Assembly: GCA_946894095.1 (NCBI GenBank)
Contig: OX335652.1
Coordinates: 15,771,001 to 15,835,000, forward strand
DNA length: 64,000 bases
Origin: Incurvaria masculella
Lineage: Eukaryota; Arthropoda; Insecta; Lepidoptera; Incurvariidae
Direction of reading: 5' to 3'
Below, in pieces: positions 1-11,989 of this stretch. The notes beneath the pieces were generated by a model. It was not told the DNA's origin. It saw only the letters and a program-made list of their open reading frames with translations, and ran no database searches. Numbering within the stretch: the first letter of the stretch is position 1; the number at the start of each line of letters is the position of its first letter. Position numbers and translations under genes: made by a program.

Positions 1-1230
1 CGGGTCGCCTGTCGCGATCCTCGCGGGTACCGAACAATTAAGAGTCGTTTTATTGGCGCCTCGAGGGGCGCCCGCGCGATAGTTGCGCGCCCCGCGGCGA
101 TTTACGGGTCGGATCGGCCGATGGACGATTTATCGGCGGGCTTATCGGCAACTTCTGAGATTATAATTTAGGCAAGGATACATTCGAACTTCCAAACGCC
201 GTTACCGGGGAATATGAGGATAATAACACAATTTACAATTTCTAGGTCACATGAATGTTTCAGTACCGTATTACATTTATCATAACTCCATCGTTTTGAG
301 TAAACATTAATAAAAAAAATTGTACGGGCTAAAATAACCAATTCGGATCTTTTTATATGAATTGAAGATTGCTTGAATGATAGAACTTTTGTCTTAAGAC
401 TTCTATCTTGTGTCGGGTCTTCTTCAACCGTAGTAATCAAGCCCGTATTTAAGAATTTACGAATTGGAATGTGAGGACAAGAACATAATTTACAAGTTCT
501 TCGTCACATTATTCAAAAACTTATTTTTATGTATCCTAACTCCATCATTTTAAGTAAAAAACATTATTATGGTCTATACTAACATACTAGGTCTTTATTA
601 TATTTATTTAAAGACTATGGTTCAAGACGAGATAACTTTCGTTTAATGACTTCAATTCTGTGTATAATGACCTCCGCCGAAAATTACTGTCGGTTCTACT
701 TTGTCCGCAATGAATCCAAGGCTATGTACCTTACGGAGGAAAGGAAATGAATCAACCAATTCAAAAGTTACCAGACAACTTTAAAATACTGATAATATTT
801 GAATAGGCGCCACTGTACAAAAGTATACCATTGCAGGCACAGATTTTGCGCAGGAGGAGAGTCAATGAATAAGTTTGATGATTCAATTAAAAACGATAGA
901 GTTATGATTTAAGTACGATTGTATAAGACGGCCCTTGACTGTAATAACTAACAGGTAAAGCTAACTTTCACCAAATACCCAACGTCCTGTTTGTGGAGAA
1001 AACGATTCGTAGAGGCGTAAAACAAATCCGGCCGAATACGAACGATGGGGCAACCGCGCGACCACCGACGTCGCCCGCGGGCTACCAGCTCGTTACACGT
1101 TGACCGAGCCCATTAGCACGGCTCCCCCCCCCCCCCCTCCCCACCGCGCCGGCTGCCGTCTCGAGTTCCACCTCACGGACACAACTTTATTAGTGCACTA
1201 GACTGCCGAGGCAAACGACAACTTGTAATC
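1..1230. other. Unique non-coding DNA with two GC-rich islands
   Basis: No gene seen. About 1-165 and 1015-1180 are GC-rich, unlike the AT-rich DNA between them. The second island ends in a long poly-C run near 1125-1140. TTTATTGG- and TTTAC-type words in the first island resemble homeodomain sites, but such short words are weak evidence. Conservation would have to be tested by alignment. Confidence 0.4.
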
Positions 1231-1603
1231 TTAAGGGGGTGTGTGCGTCCATGTAGATGGCGCCACAGAAGTTTGTCACTATTTCCCCAAAAATAGGAAA
1301 TTTCTAGCCATAACACACCACGCATTTATGTATCGCATACAACACTTTGTAAAAAAGGCTTAAGATTATTATGAGATAATAAAGTGCAGAAAGTTGCTAA
1401 TTGTAGATGGCAACTTTTTGCGCACATCCTTAGAATAATCTACGTTATTATTTTTGTAATTTTGTAATGAGATTAAACACATAACTGAATAATGTGCTCG
1501 CCACTACAGTTATAGTTTGTAACATCCTATGTTTAAAGAGTTATAGCAGAAATAACTACTAACGACTGCAGCGCCATCCACTTTGACGCACACACCCCCT
1601 TAA
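1231..1603. mobile_element. MITE with TTAA ends and 19-bp perfect terminal inverted repeats
   Basis: TTAAGGGGGTGTGTGCGTC at 1231-1249 is exactly reverse-complemented at 1585-1603. Weaker matching continues inward through a GATGGCGC block. The element is 373 bp, AT-rich inside and has no coding capacity. TTAA at both edges fits a piggyBac-type target duplication, but TTAA could also be part of the repeat itself. Confidence 0.7.
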
Positions 1604-1709
1604 TGTTGTCAGGAACAAAATTTGCTAATTTGTTTAATGACCCATGAGTAGGAAAACCCGAAGGTACTTCATTACATGATGTGTGAGTTCTGGCACGTAA
1701 AAATGAGAC

Positions 1710-1960
1710 ACTTGGGTCCACTGCATTTCTTACCGCGCATGTCTTTAGAGGCGACTAAGGGGTTCGTCGTTCGTATTCCGGATTGGATTCGTACCATCGA
1801 ATTGAATGAACTCAGTTCGAAGCAGCAATGAAAATTTGTACCTGCAGCCGTGCAATATTAGGAAGGTTTTGACATAGCACATAGTTCCATTGAGGTATGT
1901 TAGGCTAATATCATGACAGTAGGTGTGGTATTAGCTACCTATGTACTAACTGGGTGAATA
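1710..1960 (+). mobile_element. SINE, modular family, partial third-type head plus body
   Basis: Starts with the third-type head (CCACTGCATTTC..., then GAGGCGACTAAGGG). It continues into the shared body: AGCAGCAATGAAAA, AGCCGTGCAATAT, then GGTGTGGTATTAGC near the 3' end. The middle of the body is deleted compared with fuller copies such as 42250-42660. Confidence 0.65.
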
Positions 1961-4195
1961 CAGTTAAAACTGACAACTTATGACTATACAACATATATTA
2001 GGCATGATTATTTTTTTGCAAAGAAAAACAGGAGTTCACGAACATAAATCATTTCACAATGAGTGATGATTGATTTACGTATTGTGAAAATGTCATTTGA
2101 AAATTATATACCTAAATCAATAGATGATAAAACTTTCTCTAAAAGCTTCAAATGAAAAGCAATCGTAAAGAGTCATCTCACGCGGTAACACAATGTCGAC
2201 AAGTGGCGCCGACTCGCTTCCAAAACTTGAGAGCGCTATTCCGATTCTATTCGATCTTCTTCGGACAGCAATATTCTTAGGCTGAAGGTAAATAGTCGTA
2301 AGTGAAACTTCAACTATCCAAAACTTAGTGCGTTCTTACGTCACTTTGATATATTTTGTATGGACGAAATGTCACATTCGACACTAGTTAGCAATCTTTT
2401 GGTTAGTCTTAGTTTCGGTTACGATTATTTATCCCAGCGTTAAAAATCGATGTGACGACTGGAAATGTTCAATGTGTATCCAAGCCATCTGTTCTCAAAG
2501 TGGAAGAAACTATGAGTGACAATATATGAAGTTTCCGTGTGACTAGCAAACATGCAGTGGTATATTTTTTTCATTCACCCTTTCATCTACCTTATAAGTG
2601 TCCATAACAAAAATAAACATTTCTTATTTTGAACGTTTAAAATGTGAGGCCAATAATTACGAAGTATAGGAATTCACGCGTTAGACTCCTCACGAAACTA
2701 TTCAACTGCTAGAAGTGATAATTGGTAAGACCCATTGAGATGCACATTGCGTCGAATTGGAAGATAGCTCGTCAGATAGGAGCCAGGTTTACCCATGATA
2801 CGTGCTCTGGAGTATGAAAGCGATTATGATGTGTCGTAACGTATTTTATGCTAGTACTTTTAATATATTTGGCACGATCACATTGATTGTGTGTTACTCA
2901 ATATGTATGGCTAGCATCGCAATAGTTTCATGTTAGCTGCTGTTCCCAAGGGGAAATATGATACGCAGAAATGATAGGCTGAACGTCAGGACCTACCATT
3001 TTTAATGCTAATTTTATGTTTCGTCATTAAGACATCGAAATGCACTATTTTTTGCAATATGTCAAATTCAAACATGAATCTTATAACTACAATAAATGCA
3101 AAGGTCAGCGTTGCAACTTCCAGCATGACTAATATTGATTCAAAACGTCTGGATATTTGGTGAATATTGAACGATTTGGACATTGTGTATCTACAGACAG
3201 AAAGGGATTCGTGGCAACTGTAGGACATCTAAACCAAACTGCCCTCCCAATACACTGGACAGGCAACTCGAGCCCACACGGCCGAACAAGCGGGTTCTTC
3301 ACAAAGTGCCCACTCGCCTCCCCGACACCAACACACTAGAGCACTCTCGCCGAGTGGCCCTTCATTATACACATCAGAATCACTCCGTCGGCTCCCGGTG
3401 TTGAATCAACCAATTGATATGTTTCTATTATCGCGTCACACCTCGTTCCCGGTGCCCTGGCCGAATGGCTCGCCTGCTATGTTCGTATCATGCGAGTTTT
3501 ATTGAGTTTTCGTAAATCATCCGGTCACGAGGCAATGTTTGGAAAGTTCATAACGTTTCACTTTAGTACAGTTTGTCTTTCTGCGGTCACAATTATGACG
3601 TTCGTTCGGTAGACCCTGAGGTAGGGCTCAAAGTCTGTGTCTGCGCGTATTATATCTAAATAATGTATCCTGTGTCAAACCAAAGAAAACTGGCATGAAT
3701 ATATTATTTTTCCTGTATTTTTTTGTTTTAAATTAAGTAAAAAGTAAACGATTATTTGTTGTCCTGAATATCAAGTAATTATTAATAAACTACGTTTGAA
3801 TGATTTTTACGGTTTTGATTTGTTAAGGAGGAACGTAATATTTGTTGGTTAATAGTTAAGGTCGATTGATGGAGAAAAAAAATATTGCATATTTTATTAA
3901 GCCTCACGATAAAAGTGAGTAAAAATTATGTGAAATAAAAAAAAATATTGTACACATGCACGTCAAATTAATATAATACAGATAATATAAATAGTATCTG
4001 TGGAAATATATCATCACATTGCAGTATTAGGATTAACATTATTCTTTCAACGACTTTCCATTTATTTGATCACGGCTACATTGAGTGATAACTAACAAGT
4101 TTAATTGTCATTTTGACCATATTTCATTCAATTCGTAAGTACTAACTTAACCTTATAAATAAGGTAAATTAGGACCTTGGAGAATTACCTACCTT
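1961..4195. other. AT-rich unique sequence, no gene seen
   Basis: No exon-like frame, RNA gene or clear repeat structure was recognised. A GC-richer patch at about 3230-3480 carries short open frames on the plus strand, but these lack splice signals and recognisable motifs. Confidence 0.5.
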
Positions 4196-4199
4196 TTGT

Positions 4200-4342
4200 G
4201 GCGAAAATTAAACTCGAAGGGGATGAAACAGGGGATCAAAGTTTGTAAGAGGAACTTATATAATATCCAGCAAATAATTTGGCCCTACATCAGTCCAAAA
4301 TTACATTGACCCGAACGGAGCCGTGTACCTCAGCTAGTTTGT
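4200..4342 (+). repeat. 3' end of a dispersed element ending CTCAGCTAGT
   Basis: The last 35 bases (TTGACCCGAACGGAGCCG, then TACCTCAGCTAGT) match the end of the tandem element at 25285-25322. CTAG followed by T resembles a Helitron 3' terminus, but I could not define a 5' TC end or a convincing 3' hairpin. Confidence 0.4.
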
Positions 4343-5103
4343 TGATAAATTATTGCGGTCATAACACGAATTCGAAACAGAATACCTATTTCGAACTCGA
4401 ATCTAGGAATACTCCGAGAGACTTATCTACTCGATTACGGGCCATACATTACGAATCGTTTTGAATCATGCTCGGTCAACTTACTGAATATGTAATGCTT
4501 CAATGACAGAAGACACAGATAGTTGCACAGTTCCATTTTCGTTGTGTCGCCGGGTGCAACATTGTTGATGCCTCCAGACCACTCAGACGCGTGATGCTCG
4601 ATGGATGCGGTCTGACAGTCGTGACTTCATTTTATACTGGTCATCTGGCTAGATCACAATGGCATTTCAGCTAATTATTAGACGTTCCGCCATTCATTAG
4701 CTTTTATTTCATGCTAATAAGTTTTTAAGCTGATTGTGGTTATCGTTGTGACGTCATATTTATCAAGATAATAGTCGTGCATGTAAATCGAATGGGCTGC
4801 GAAACATGGTATGTTCCGATCGTCGGCGATATCGATTGAGATAATCTTAGACTGAGATAAATAGTCGTAACAGAAACTAAGACTAACGAAAAGTAGTACT
4901 TTGGGACGTCACTTTGCATTACTTTGAGATTTCGTCCATACAAAATGTGTTAAATTGACGTCACAAAGTACGACTCCTATAAACACACAAACACCACGGG
5001 TACCATTTTTAGCTCCCACGAACAGAGTATACGTTCTTGGAGTTCCCATCGGTCAACTTACTTACTTACAATCTTTCTTCTCCAGTTATATTTTTATTAT
5101 GTA

Positions 5104-5453
5104 ACTGGTAATGGATAGCTTATACCATGTCATGATATTAGCCTAAAACGATACATCATAACTAGGTACCATGCCAGGATCTTCTTTATATTGCTCAGCT
5201 TCATTGAACGAACAAATTTCATTGCCGCTTCGACAATCATTCATTCAGTGCAATGGTCCAACCCGGCGGTATTAACCCTACCACCTAGTAAAGAAAGGAA
5301 GGGTACCTACAGTTTTACGTATAAATCGAACCAGGGTCAGCCTCAACGGTTGAAAACGGTCACCATCTATAACCCAACCGCGCTCAGAGTTGCTTCACCA
5401 AGCTTATCGAGCCGCAAGGCGTCGAGCCACTGGACTACCGATGCTGACAAAAA
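5104..5453 (-). mobile_element. 5S-headed SINE, modular family
   Basis: Minus-strand copy. The 5S-like head lies at about 5338-5453. On the minus strand it reads GAGCGCGGTTGGGTTATAG followed by ATGGTGACCG, close to the end of the 5S internal promoter. Body landmarks (pseudo T-arm, TACTAGGTGGTAGGG-like block, GAAGCGGCAATGAAA, CCTGGCATGG) follow down to 5104. A diverged old copy. Confidence 0.7.
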
Positions 5454-5509
5454 TAGCCGATATTTTAAAATTACAGCAATCCCACACAGGCACTGCTACT
5501 GAACAGCTC

Positions 5510-7400
5510 AAAACAAGCAAATGCATCAACTGCGCCACATAGGAAGCATATGGAAGCAGTTCCCTAGTCGGGGAGCCGCTCGAGCGCGAAACGTGCGGCT
5601 GCTGCGTGACCGGAGACAGTTAGAAGCACGACATATCGAACGACGGTCCGTTTGATTGACGTCAGCATGGCCTATAGGCGCGGTGGTATATACGAGACAG
5701 GTCGGAGGTTAGCCTATGAAACATCGACACTTAAGATCGAATCGAGACATCTAAGGTTTTGCTGTTTTTTTTAAGCAGGAAAATAGATTCAACAGGTCGG
5801 CGGACCTATGTATAGGCTGTACTATGTAACATCATGTTTTTCGGCTCTTCACCCAATCTCATTTAAATTTAAATTCTTTATTCAGGGAACCTGATACAGG
5901 ACTTCTTATCTTAAGACCAATGTTATCATACACTTATCGGCATTCACAAAACTAAGAGGGCAGTTTTTGTTTTTAAATCGCTACTAGATTTTAATACCAA
6001 CGGCCGCCTCTAAATTCCCTAAAACTTAATTACATTAGAGTTCATAGAACACCGACCCCGGGGCAAGCATTAGTTTCAATATACACATGCATGTCTCCTG
6101 ATAGAGTTTGTAACTCAGGTTATATGGAATGTATGTTCTGTCAAGTGGGTTCATACACAATCAACGCCGTAAGAGCCCCGAAGTCATAGCAGCATACAAT
6201 CATGATTCCGTAAGTTTTTTTTTTCATTTTTAGTCGCAGCCTCAACATTTTTCTATCACACACATCCATCAACTTATCCTACTCAAAATCCATAATTTGA
6301 AACAAAACCGTTTTATCTAATGTCAAAGTTAAGAGAGTTTCAAATTCCATACAATATTTCATGTTCTCATTACTATTGAAGGGAATATGTTAAACAGACA
6401 GACAAACATTGAAGTTATGATTAAAGTACTTATAATTAAGCGTTTTGGAATTCGGCATTGCAACTTTGCTCTCAAGTTACTTTAAAAATGCTACTCAATG
6501 GACGTCGCTCAATCACAAAAAAACAACCCGTGATTGCAACGAACATTTAAGATCGTCGTCGACGTAGCCTCAGCGTCGACCTATCACCGTACATCCCGCG
6601 CACCCGACGGGGACTAATGGGACATCGGCGAGCGTCGTCCGCGGACGGCTTCGAGCCAACATGAGTCCTCGTTACCGGCGCAGCACCGACCAGCCCGGCA
6701 CCGGCAGCACCCCACAGATCCACAACACTGATACGGACCCTTACTATATTTAACATTCCGGAGACATTTACTTCGCCCTAATAGACCCTTCGCTTGACTT
6801 CTGCTGTGTTTTCCGCTCTCCTCCGGAAACTAAAAACATTTTTGCTTAAACCGTACTCTATATTTGTTCAAACTTTCGTTGTAAACACACAAATACTGCT
6901 AATAATGATAAAGTCCACAAAGAGACAGAAGAAAACGTTGAGGTAAAGTAAGGACAATGCATTTATTTCTCTTGGCAAGGGAAAAACCTTTTTGTTTTAG
7001 AGAAATTTCGTAAAAATGTCAAGTTTTTCTAAATTTACAAAAGTTTGTAATACATTTTGGATGTGTAAGTTATATAATAAGAATGTTGACCTAAGGAGAT
7101 CGTTTAGGTGATACTGTCAACCTCGCTTCGCCCAATAATGTTTTTAGGCAAACATAATGAATGGCGAGACCATGGCTGTACCATCTAGCTATTTTCTACA
7201 AAGGCTATCTCGAGAGTGGTGGGCTGCCTCGCGCTGTTTGCCTTCCCCATCAATTATTCACTTATCAAACTCTAACGAGAAAGGTATTGGTGCAAACAAC
7301 TGGTATCGATACCACGCCTGCCCTTTGAGTACACACGCTATGGGTACCCTGAAATCGTGTATCGGTGCTCGGCAGCTAGAAATGACACTCGTAATGTTTT
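5510..7400. other. Unique sequence, no gene seen
   Basis: AT-rich with GC-richer patches at 5560-5720 and 6545-6730. The open frame over 6547-6756 (minus) is Arg/Ala-rich and looks like a GC-patch artefact. The plus frame at 7157-7411 has no motif. Confidence 0.5.
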
Positions 7401-7408
7401 CTTTTCTT

Positions 7409-7666
7409 TAGGGTTCCGTACCTTAAGGGTTCAAACGGAACCCTATTACTAAGCCTCCGCTGTCCGCCCGTCCATCCGTCCGTCTGTCTATCACATGGCT
7501 GTATCTCATGAAGGTAGGCAGCTGACATTTTCACAGAATGTGTATTTATTTAAAAGTAACCAAAATTAAAAGGGGTTCTTATTAATAAAAAGTGATTTTT
7601 TGGTGTTAAATCTTGTACGATGGTACGGAACCCTTCGTGTGCGAGTCTAACTCGGACTTGTTTTTG
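7409..7666 (+). repeat. Dispersed GGGTTCCGTACC repeat, copy 1
   Basis: Begins TTAGGGTTCCGTACC, then CCCTATTACTAAGCCTCCGC and a CCGTCCGTCTGTCTATC run. It ends GGTACGGAACCCTTCGTG. The ends (GGGTTCCGTACC / GGTACGGAACCC) form short inverted repeats. The same unit recurs at 11111, 29975 (minus) and 53871. Non-coding. Confidence 0.75.
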
Positions 7667-7669
7667 AAT

Positions 7670-8354
7670 CGTAAGTACTTGGTGTAGTTGTATGAAGTAA
7701 TCTAAAAACTCAACTCTTTCTTAACTCAACAATGCCTCAGCTCGTAATAGCGAAATTAACATCAAACGCCAACGAACTCGGTCAAACATTAATCAGAGCC
7801 GCTATATCCAGAGGCTGCCTGTCGCCGGCCAATTACGAAGTTGCCAAGTTTTTATAGTCCCGTCGTCGTCCATCCAGTGCCGCTCACGTCCCGCTACAAC
7901 GGCGAGGCCTGAAGCCTTCACGGCCCAATTCAGCTGGGGTGAGATGGCAATGAGAAAGCGTAAGCTATTGTAGATTGCTATCAACACCATGCCGAGGTAT
8001 TTCCCCCAAAGTATGCACAACCATGGTGTGAAGAAGCATCAGGCCGGCCGTCATGGTTTTCGCAGCCTCCTTGAAAGTTTGAAAGCCCATGGGCGTCGTT
8101 GGGCACCTTTAGAGGTCCATATATGTTATGAACTAGGCCGCTATGAATTTAGCGGTAAGTTCGGCGCGGAGAGGGCAGGTACAAGAAATATGGGCAAACA
8201 ACCTGCCATTGGCAAACATGGCTTACACACGGTTAAGACGAGATAACAGTGTGTGCTAGGTATGTTAAATCTTAACTAAAATATGCAATTGTATACGTTA
8301 ATTCATTTGCTAAAAAATATAGGCAAAGGTAGTATCTGAATGCAGGATAAGCAA
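7670..8354. other. Unique sequence, no gene seen
   Basis: Overlapping short open frames on both strands (7802-8246) have no recognisable domain. The complementary frames look like chance openings in GC-richer DNA. Confidence 0.5.
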
Positions 8355-8937
8355 TTAAGGTGGCCCAACCCGGCGGGCCTAACTCATTCGCGGGCACGGT
8401 ACAAAGCCGTGCTGTTGCGCTCTGGGACGTTCTCTGTTTCAAAGAATAAGACAGGCTCCGTTATGAAGAAGATGCAACATGTCTACAAAAAAGACAATGA
8501 CTATGCACATTGTCTTTTTTGTGGACATGTTGCATCTTCTTCTGATTTGGTAAGATTTACGAAAATTTTAATTTCAAAACGACTTATAGCTAAAAGTAAA
8601 CCACGACCGCTGTAGTAAAAAATCGAACAAAAACCAAATATATTATAAATCTTTATTAAATAAGCTATGTATGATGACTAATCTTTTTAAGATGTTCTTA
8701 CTTTATCATTGCGTAATCCACCTCCAAAGTTATCGTATAAAACGCGCGAAAAATTCGAACTTTCGGACCTTATAACTTAGAAATCAAACACAATTTTACA
8801 ATGCCAATTGTCATCAGATATCTAGTTCGATCAAATAAAGCTATTTTGAGCAAAATTTTCGGATCTCTGACAAGAAATATGGGCGTGATCTTCTTTCCCC
8901 TATTGTATGGGGAGATGAGCGGGATGGGCCACCTTAA
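8355..8937. mobile_element. MITE with TTAAGGTGGCCC ends and an internal hairpin
   Basis: TTAAGGTGGCCCAACC at 8355 is reverse-complemented as GGGATGGGCCACCTTAA at 8921-8937. Inside, 8465-8499 and 8508-8542 form a 35-bp stem with one mismatch. Relatives lie at 49143-49561, 54502-55035 and 63407-63963, with a fragment at 39141-39247. No transposase. TTAA at both ends suggests piggyBac-type targeting, unproven. Confidence 0.75.
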
Positions 8938-9061
8938 TGAAAACCGGCATCTGATGTTGAAGAAATCAAGTTACAACATGTTTGCAGTGGAGTGACGTAA
9001 AGTCAGGATTCTGACAATTTTCCAAATACATAGAAATAAATAGAAACACAGTCAATTTGAT

Positions 9062-9115
9062 TGATCGCACCAACCATGGGCAACTTGCCGTGACAACCGG
9101 TTGTCACGGCAACGG
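9062..9115. promoter_or_regulatory. 28-bp perfect palindrome with Grainyhead/RFX-like words
   Basis: 9085-9112 reads TTGCCGTGACAACC followed by its exact reverse complement. The centre is AACCGGTT, the core of the known Grainyhead consensus. The flanks (GTTGTCACGGCAAC) resemble an RFX X-box, and a second X-box-like CAACCATGGGCAAC sits just upstream. The regulatory role is inference from motif resemblance only. Confidence 0.35.
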
Positions 9116-9495
9116 GACAAAACCCGCTGGTAATCGAAGCAAACCCCTGGAGGCTATTCTGCACTTCGCGACGTCATCGCGTGTCGGCTCGTTATAGCGT
9201 GACAGCTCGCTATCCCTTGCACTAGCGACGGTAAGTGGAAATTGACAGTTTGAGTGTCATCCTCGTAGCCTTTTTGATCTCGGCGAAATAAGATTTTCAA
9301 GTAATGATTTGTCTGACGGGCTTCTGAATTGGCCTCAGTTGATAGCTTAACTGCCTTAAAGATACATTAAGCCTCTTTTAGACTTGCCTAATTAGGCGCA
9401 TGCTTTAGTCGAATTCTTACTCTTGAATGCGAGTTGTTTTCTGTGAGTGAAAATGAATTGCCTTCCTGCTGTCGTGATACTAACCCAAAACACCT
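9113..9495. other. Unique sequence, no gene seen
   Basis: GC-richer at 9120-9240, then AT-rich. No coding or RNA signal. Confidence 0.45.
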
Positions 9496-9499
9496 CATG

Positions 9500-9748
9500 A
9501 GAACAGGTGCCAGGAAAACACGGACAATTTGTATTGCCGCTTCGACAATCAATCATTTAATGCAATGGTATCAACCCGGGCGGGATAACTCTACCAACTA
9601 GTAAGTAAGGTACCTACGGTTTTACTTAGAGTCTGAACAGGGAACTACGAATCCCTTAGTCGACCCTTACGACATGAACTAGAAGAAATTAAGTGGGACC
9701 ACTTGTATTATATTGAAGTGCCGGAGCCCACCCGGCACAAATTCTAAC
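9500..9748 (-). mobile_element. SINE, modular family, third-type head
   Basis: Minus-strand copy. Body from 9500 to about 9630 (GGACAATTTGTATTGCCGCTT, GCGGGATAACTCTACC). The third-type head lies at about 9632-9745 and carries CCCTTAGTCGACCC and GTGGGACCACTTGTATTAT, and ends GCCCACCCGGCAC. Head matches recur at 34610, 31400, 50911 and 59320. Confidence 0.65.
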
Positions 9749-9749
9749 A

Positions 9750-10670
9750 CATGTTATATCTGGATTATTGTAAGCGTACTCACATGCCGTAGAGTTTCGT
9801 GATACCATCGAAGAGATGTTTGTTAGTGGCATTGCAATACAAACAATAAATAATCCTATTTCATAAGATACACTTTAAATAAAAGTGTTATTTCGTTACT
9901 AGTTTGATTGTTAATGCGAAGTGACTCTCGTTAGGAAATAAATCATGTTATCTTGCGAGCTGCAATTTTCCACTCTTCGCACGCGAAACGTCTGGCGGAA
10001 CAGTTGTTATTATGTGCGCATTTTGCACAACATAAATAATAAACTCAGCAGAGGTCCAGGAATAATGAACATGGAGCATGCAACTATTCATTCTTTTAAT
10101 AATTGGATCGGAGACGTGGAACATGCCAGAAGGGGGTACGCACGTCTCGTCTATAGCGGCCAGGATATGCGATAGGTTACGTAATTGTTAAAATTTGCAT
10201 TCATAATAACGGCTGAAGAGAGCGGTGCATGAAACAAGTTAAGTAGAGTGGAGATAACGGCCGGGAAAGTGATATCAAAGTAAAGGAAAGGCCCCGATTC
10301 GGAAATCGCAACAGGAAGACGAATGTGTGGCAAGTTCTAATCAAAGCTTAGAATGTAAAAACATTAGCGAATGAGGCATATCGTTCGTGTGTTGTATTCA
10401 TTCATCCTGGAAGTTAACCACATTTACTTCAACGAGACAATCAAATTATGTATATTGATATTGATTTGAGTTAAGCCCTCATAGCTTAGGGAACGCACCC
10501 AAAACTTCAAAAAGACCAAGATCCATAACCCATACTGTCCAAAACACTTATGAATACTGATATTATCAATAAGATTAGGTTAGGTTAGATTATATGTATT
10601 CTATAAAACACACGATAAATACATACTTTTGAAGATTATGGGTTTTGAACCTTTTGCTTTTTGTACTTTA
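9750..10670. other. Unique AT-rich sequence, no gene seen
   Basis: No recognisable gene. A short TTAGGTTAGGTTAG stretch near 10575 is telomere-like but only about three units long. Confidence 0.5.
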
Positions 10671-10672
10671 TG

Positions 10673-10815
10673 AAGGCGATAAACTTTTTCGTACTAAGCA
10701 TGTACGTCGCCCATTCCAAGGAATGTGACATGTATGTATGTATAATCCACCGTGAAGCAAGGACACATTAATTAAAGAAAGATCCCTGTAAAAAGAACTA
10801 CTTTAAGAATATGGT
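10673..10815 (+). repeat. Body fragment of the tRNA-headed SINE found at 47.8-48.8 kb
   Basis: TTTTTCGTACTAAGCATGTA, then CATTCCAAGGAATG, then GTGAAGCAAGGACACATTAA, then AAAAAGAACTACTTTA match the 47816-48805 units base for base over long runs. The tRNA-like head is absent here. Confidence 0.7.
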
Positions 10816-11110
10816 AAAGGTTTTATTAATTCAAATATAAACTATAAATCAAGGCTTTGAATTCACCCGCTCCGAATCGAACCGTTTTTACTAACATATT
10901 CTATTTATGTTTTATATCCTAATTTATTTTATTACATGTGCCGGTGAAATTAAAACATTAAAACTGAAACATTAAAGCGTGATGTCGTTTTGATTTTTGT
11001 ATTTATTGTTACGAAAGCTGTCAGCTTCGAAAGGCCTGTATTCGCTGTGTTATATGAAAAAAATCTAGTACTACGACTACCTGAAAAAAATGTCCGAACA
11101 TTCTACAGTT

Positions 11111-11427
11111 TTTAGGGTTCCGTACCCAAAGGGTGCCAACGAAACCCTATTACTAAGCCTCCGCTGTCCATTAGTCCGTCCGTCCGTTTGTCCGTCCGTC
11201 CGTCTGTCACAGGTCTGTATCTCATGAACCGTAATAGATAGGCAGCCTAAAATTTTTACAGAGTGTGTATTTATTTTGCCGTTATAACAACAAATAGGTA
11301 ATATTTAAAAATAATAAGAATTAAAGGGGGTCCCCATACAAAAAACGTGATTTTTTTGTGTTAAATCTCGTTCGATGGTACGGAACTCTTCTTGTGCGAG
11401 CCCGACTCGCACTTGGCCGGTTTTTCA
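11111..11427 (+). repeat. Dispersed GGGTTCCGTACC repeat, copy 2
   Basis: A fuller copy than 7409-7666. It includes CCGTCCGTTTGTCCGTCCGT, a TGCCGTTATAACAACAAATA segment and the terminal GACTCGCACTTGGCCGGTTT. Non-coding. Confidence 0.8.
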
Positions 11428-11504
11428 AATGTTCAACGGCGAGCCTATTCTCTAAGCAGAAAATTCGGATTCTGATGTCTGTTTTAAACGAATCAACCAA
11501 ACAG

Positions 11505-11746
11505 GGGGTCCATTCAGGGCAAGAGTGAGTTCGAGTTCGGGAGTGAGTTAACCTAAAAATAGCTGGGAAATATATTATTATTTAAATAACGGAACCGTTA
11601 TGTATACTTCCAACGTATTTACGGGACAGACCAGATTTTTACCTAACTGTTATGATATTCAAGAAGTGTGGGAACATTGACTATTAAAAAAAGTGAGTTG
11701 ATTTTAGTGACGAATTCGAACTCACTCTTGCCCTGAATGGACCCCC
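11505..11746. mobile_element. MITE of the GGTCCATTCAGGGCAAGAG family, first of two tandem copies
   Basis: GGGGGTCCATTCAGGGCAAG at the left edge is reverse-complemented at the right edge (CTTGCCCTGAATGGACCCCC). Terminal inverted repeats are about 35 bp and the total is 242 bp. Interior AT-rich, no coding capacity. Confidence 0.8.
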
Positions 11747-11747
11747 A

Positions 11748-11989
11748 GGGGGCCCATTCAGGTAAGAGTGAGTTCGAGTTCGGGAGTGAGTTAACCAAAA
11801 AATAGCTAGGAAATATATTATTATTTAATTAACGGACCCGTTATTTATACTTCCAACGTATTTACGGGTCAGACCAGATTTTTACCTAACTGTAATGATG
11901 TTCAAGAAGTGTGGAAACATTGACTATTTAAGAAAGTGAGTTGATATTTAGTGACGAATTCGAACTCACTCTTGCCCTGAATGGACCCC
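11748..11989. mobile_element. MITE of the GGTCCATTCAGGGCAAGAG family, second tandem copy
   Basis: Same element, same orientation, one base after the first copy. A few substitutions separate the copies. A third copy is at 55925-56175. Confidence 0.8.

Noticed and set aside
1125..1142. Poly-C tract as a functional element
   Set aside because: Simple homopolymer slippage is sufficient; no associated structure seen.
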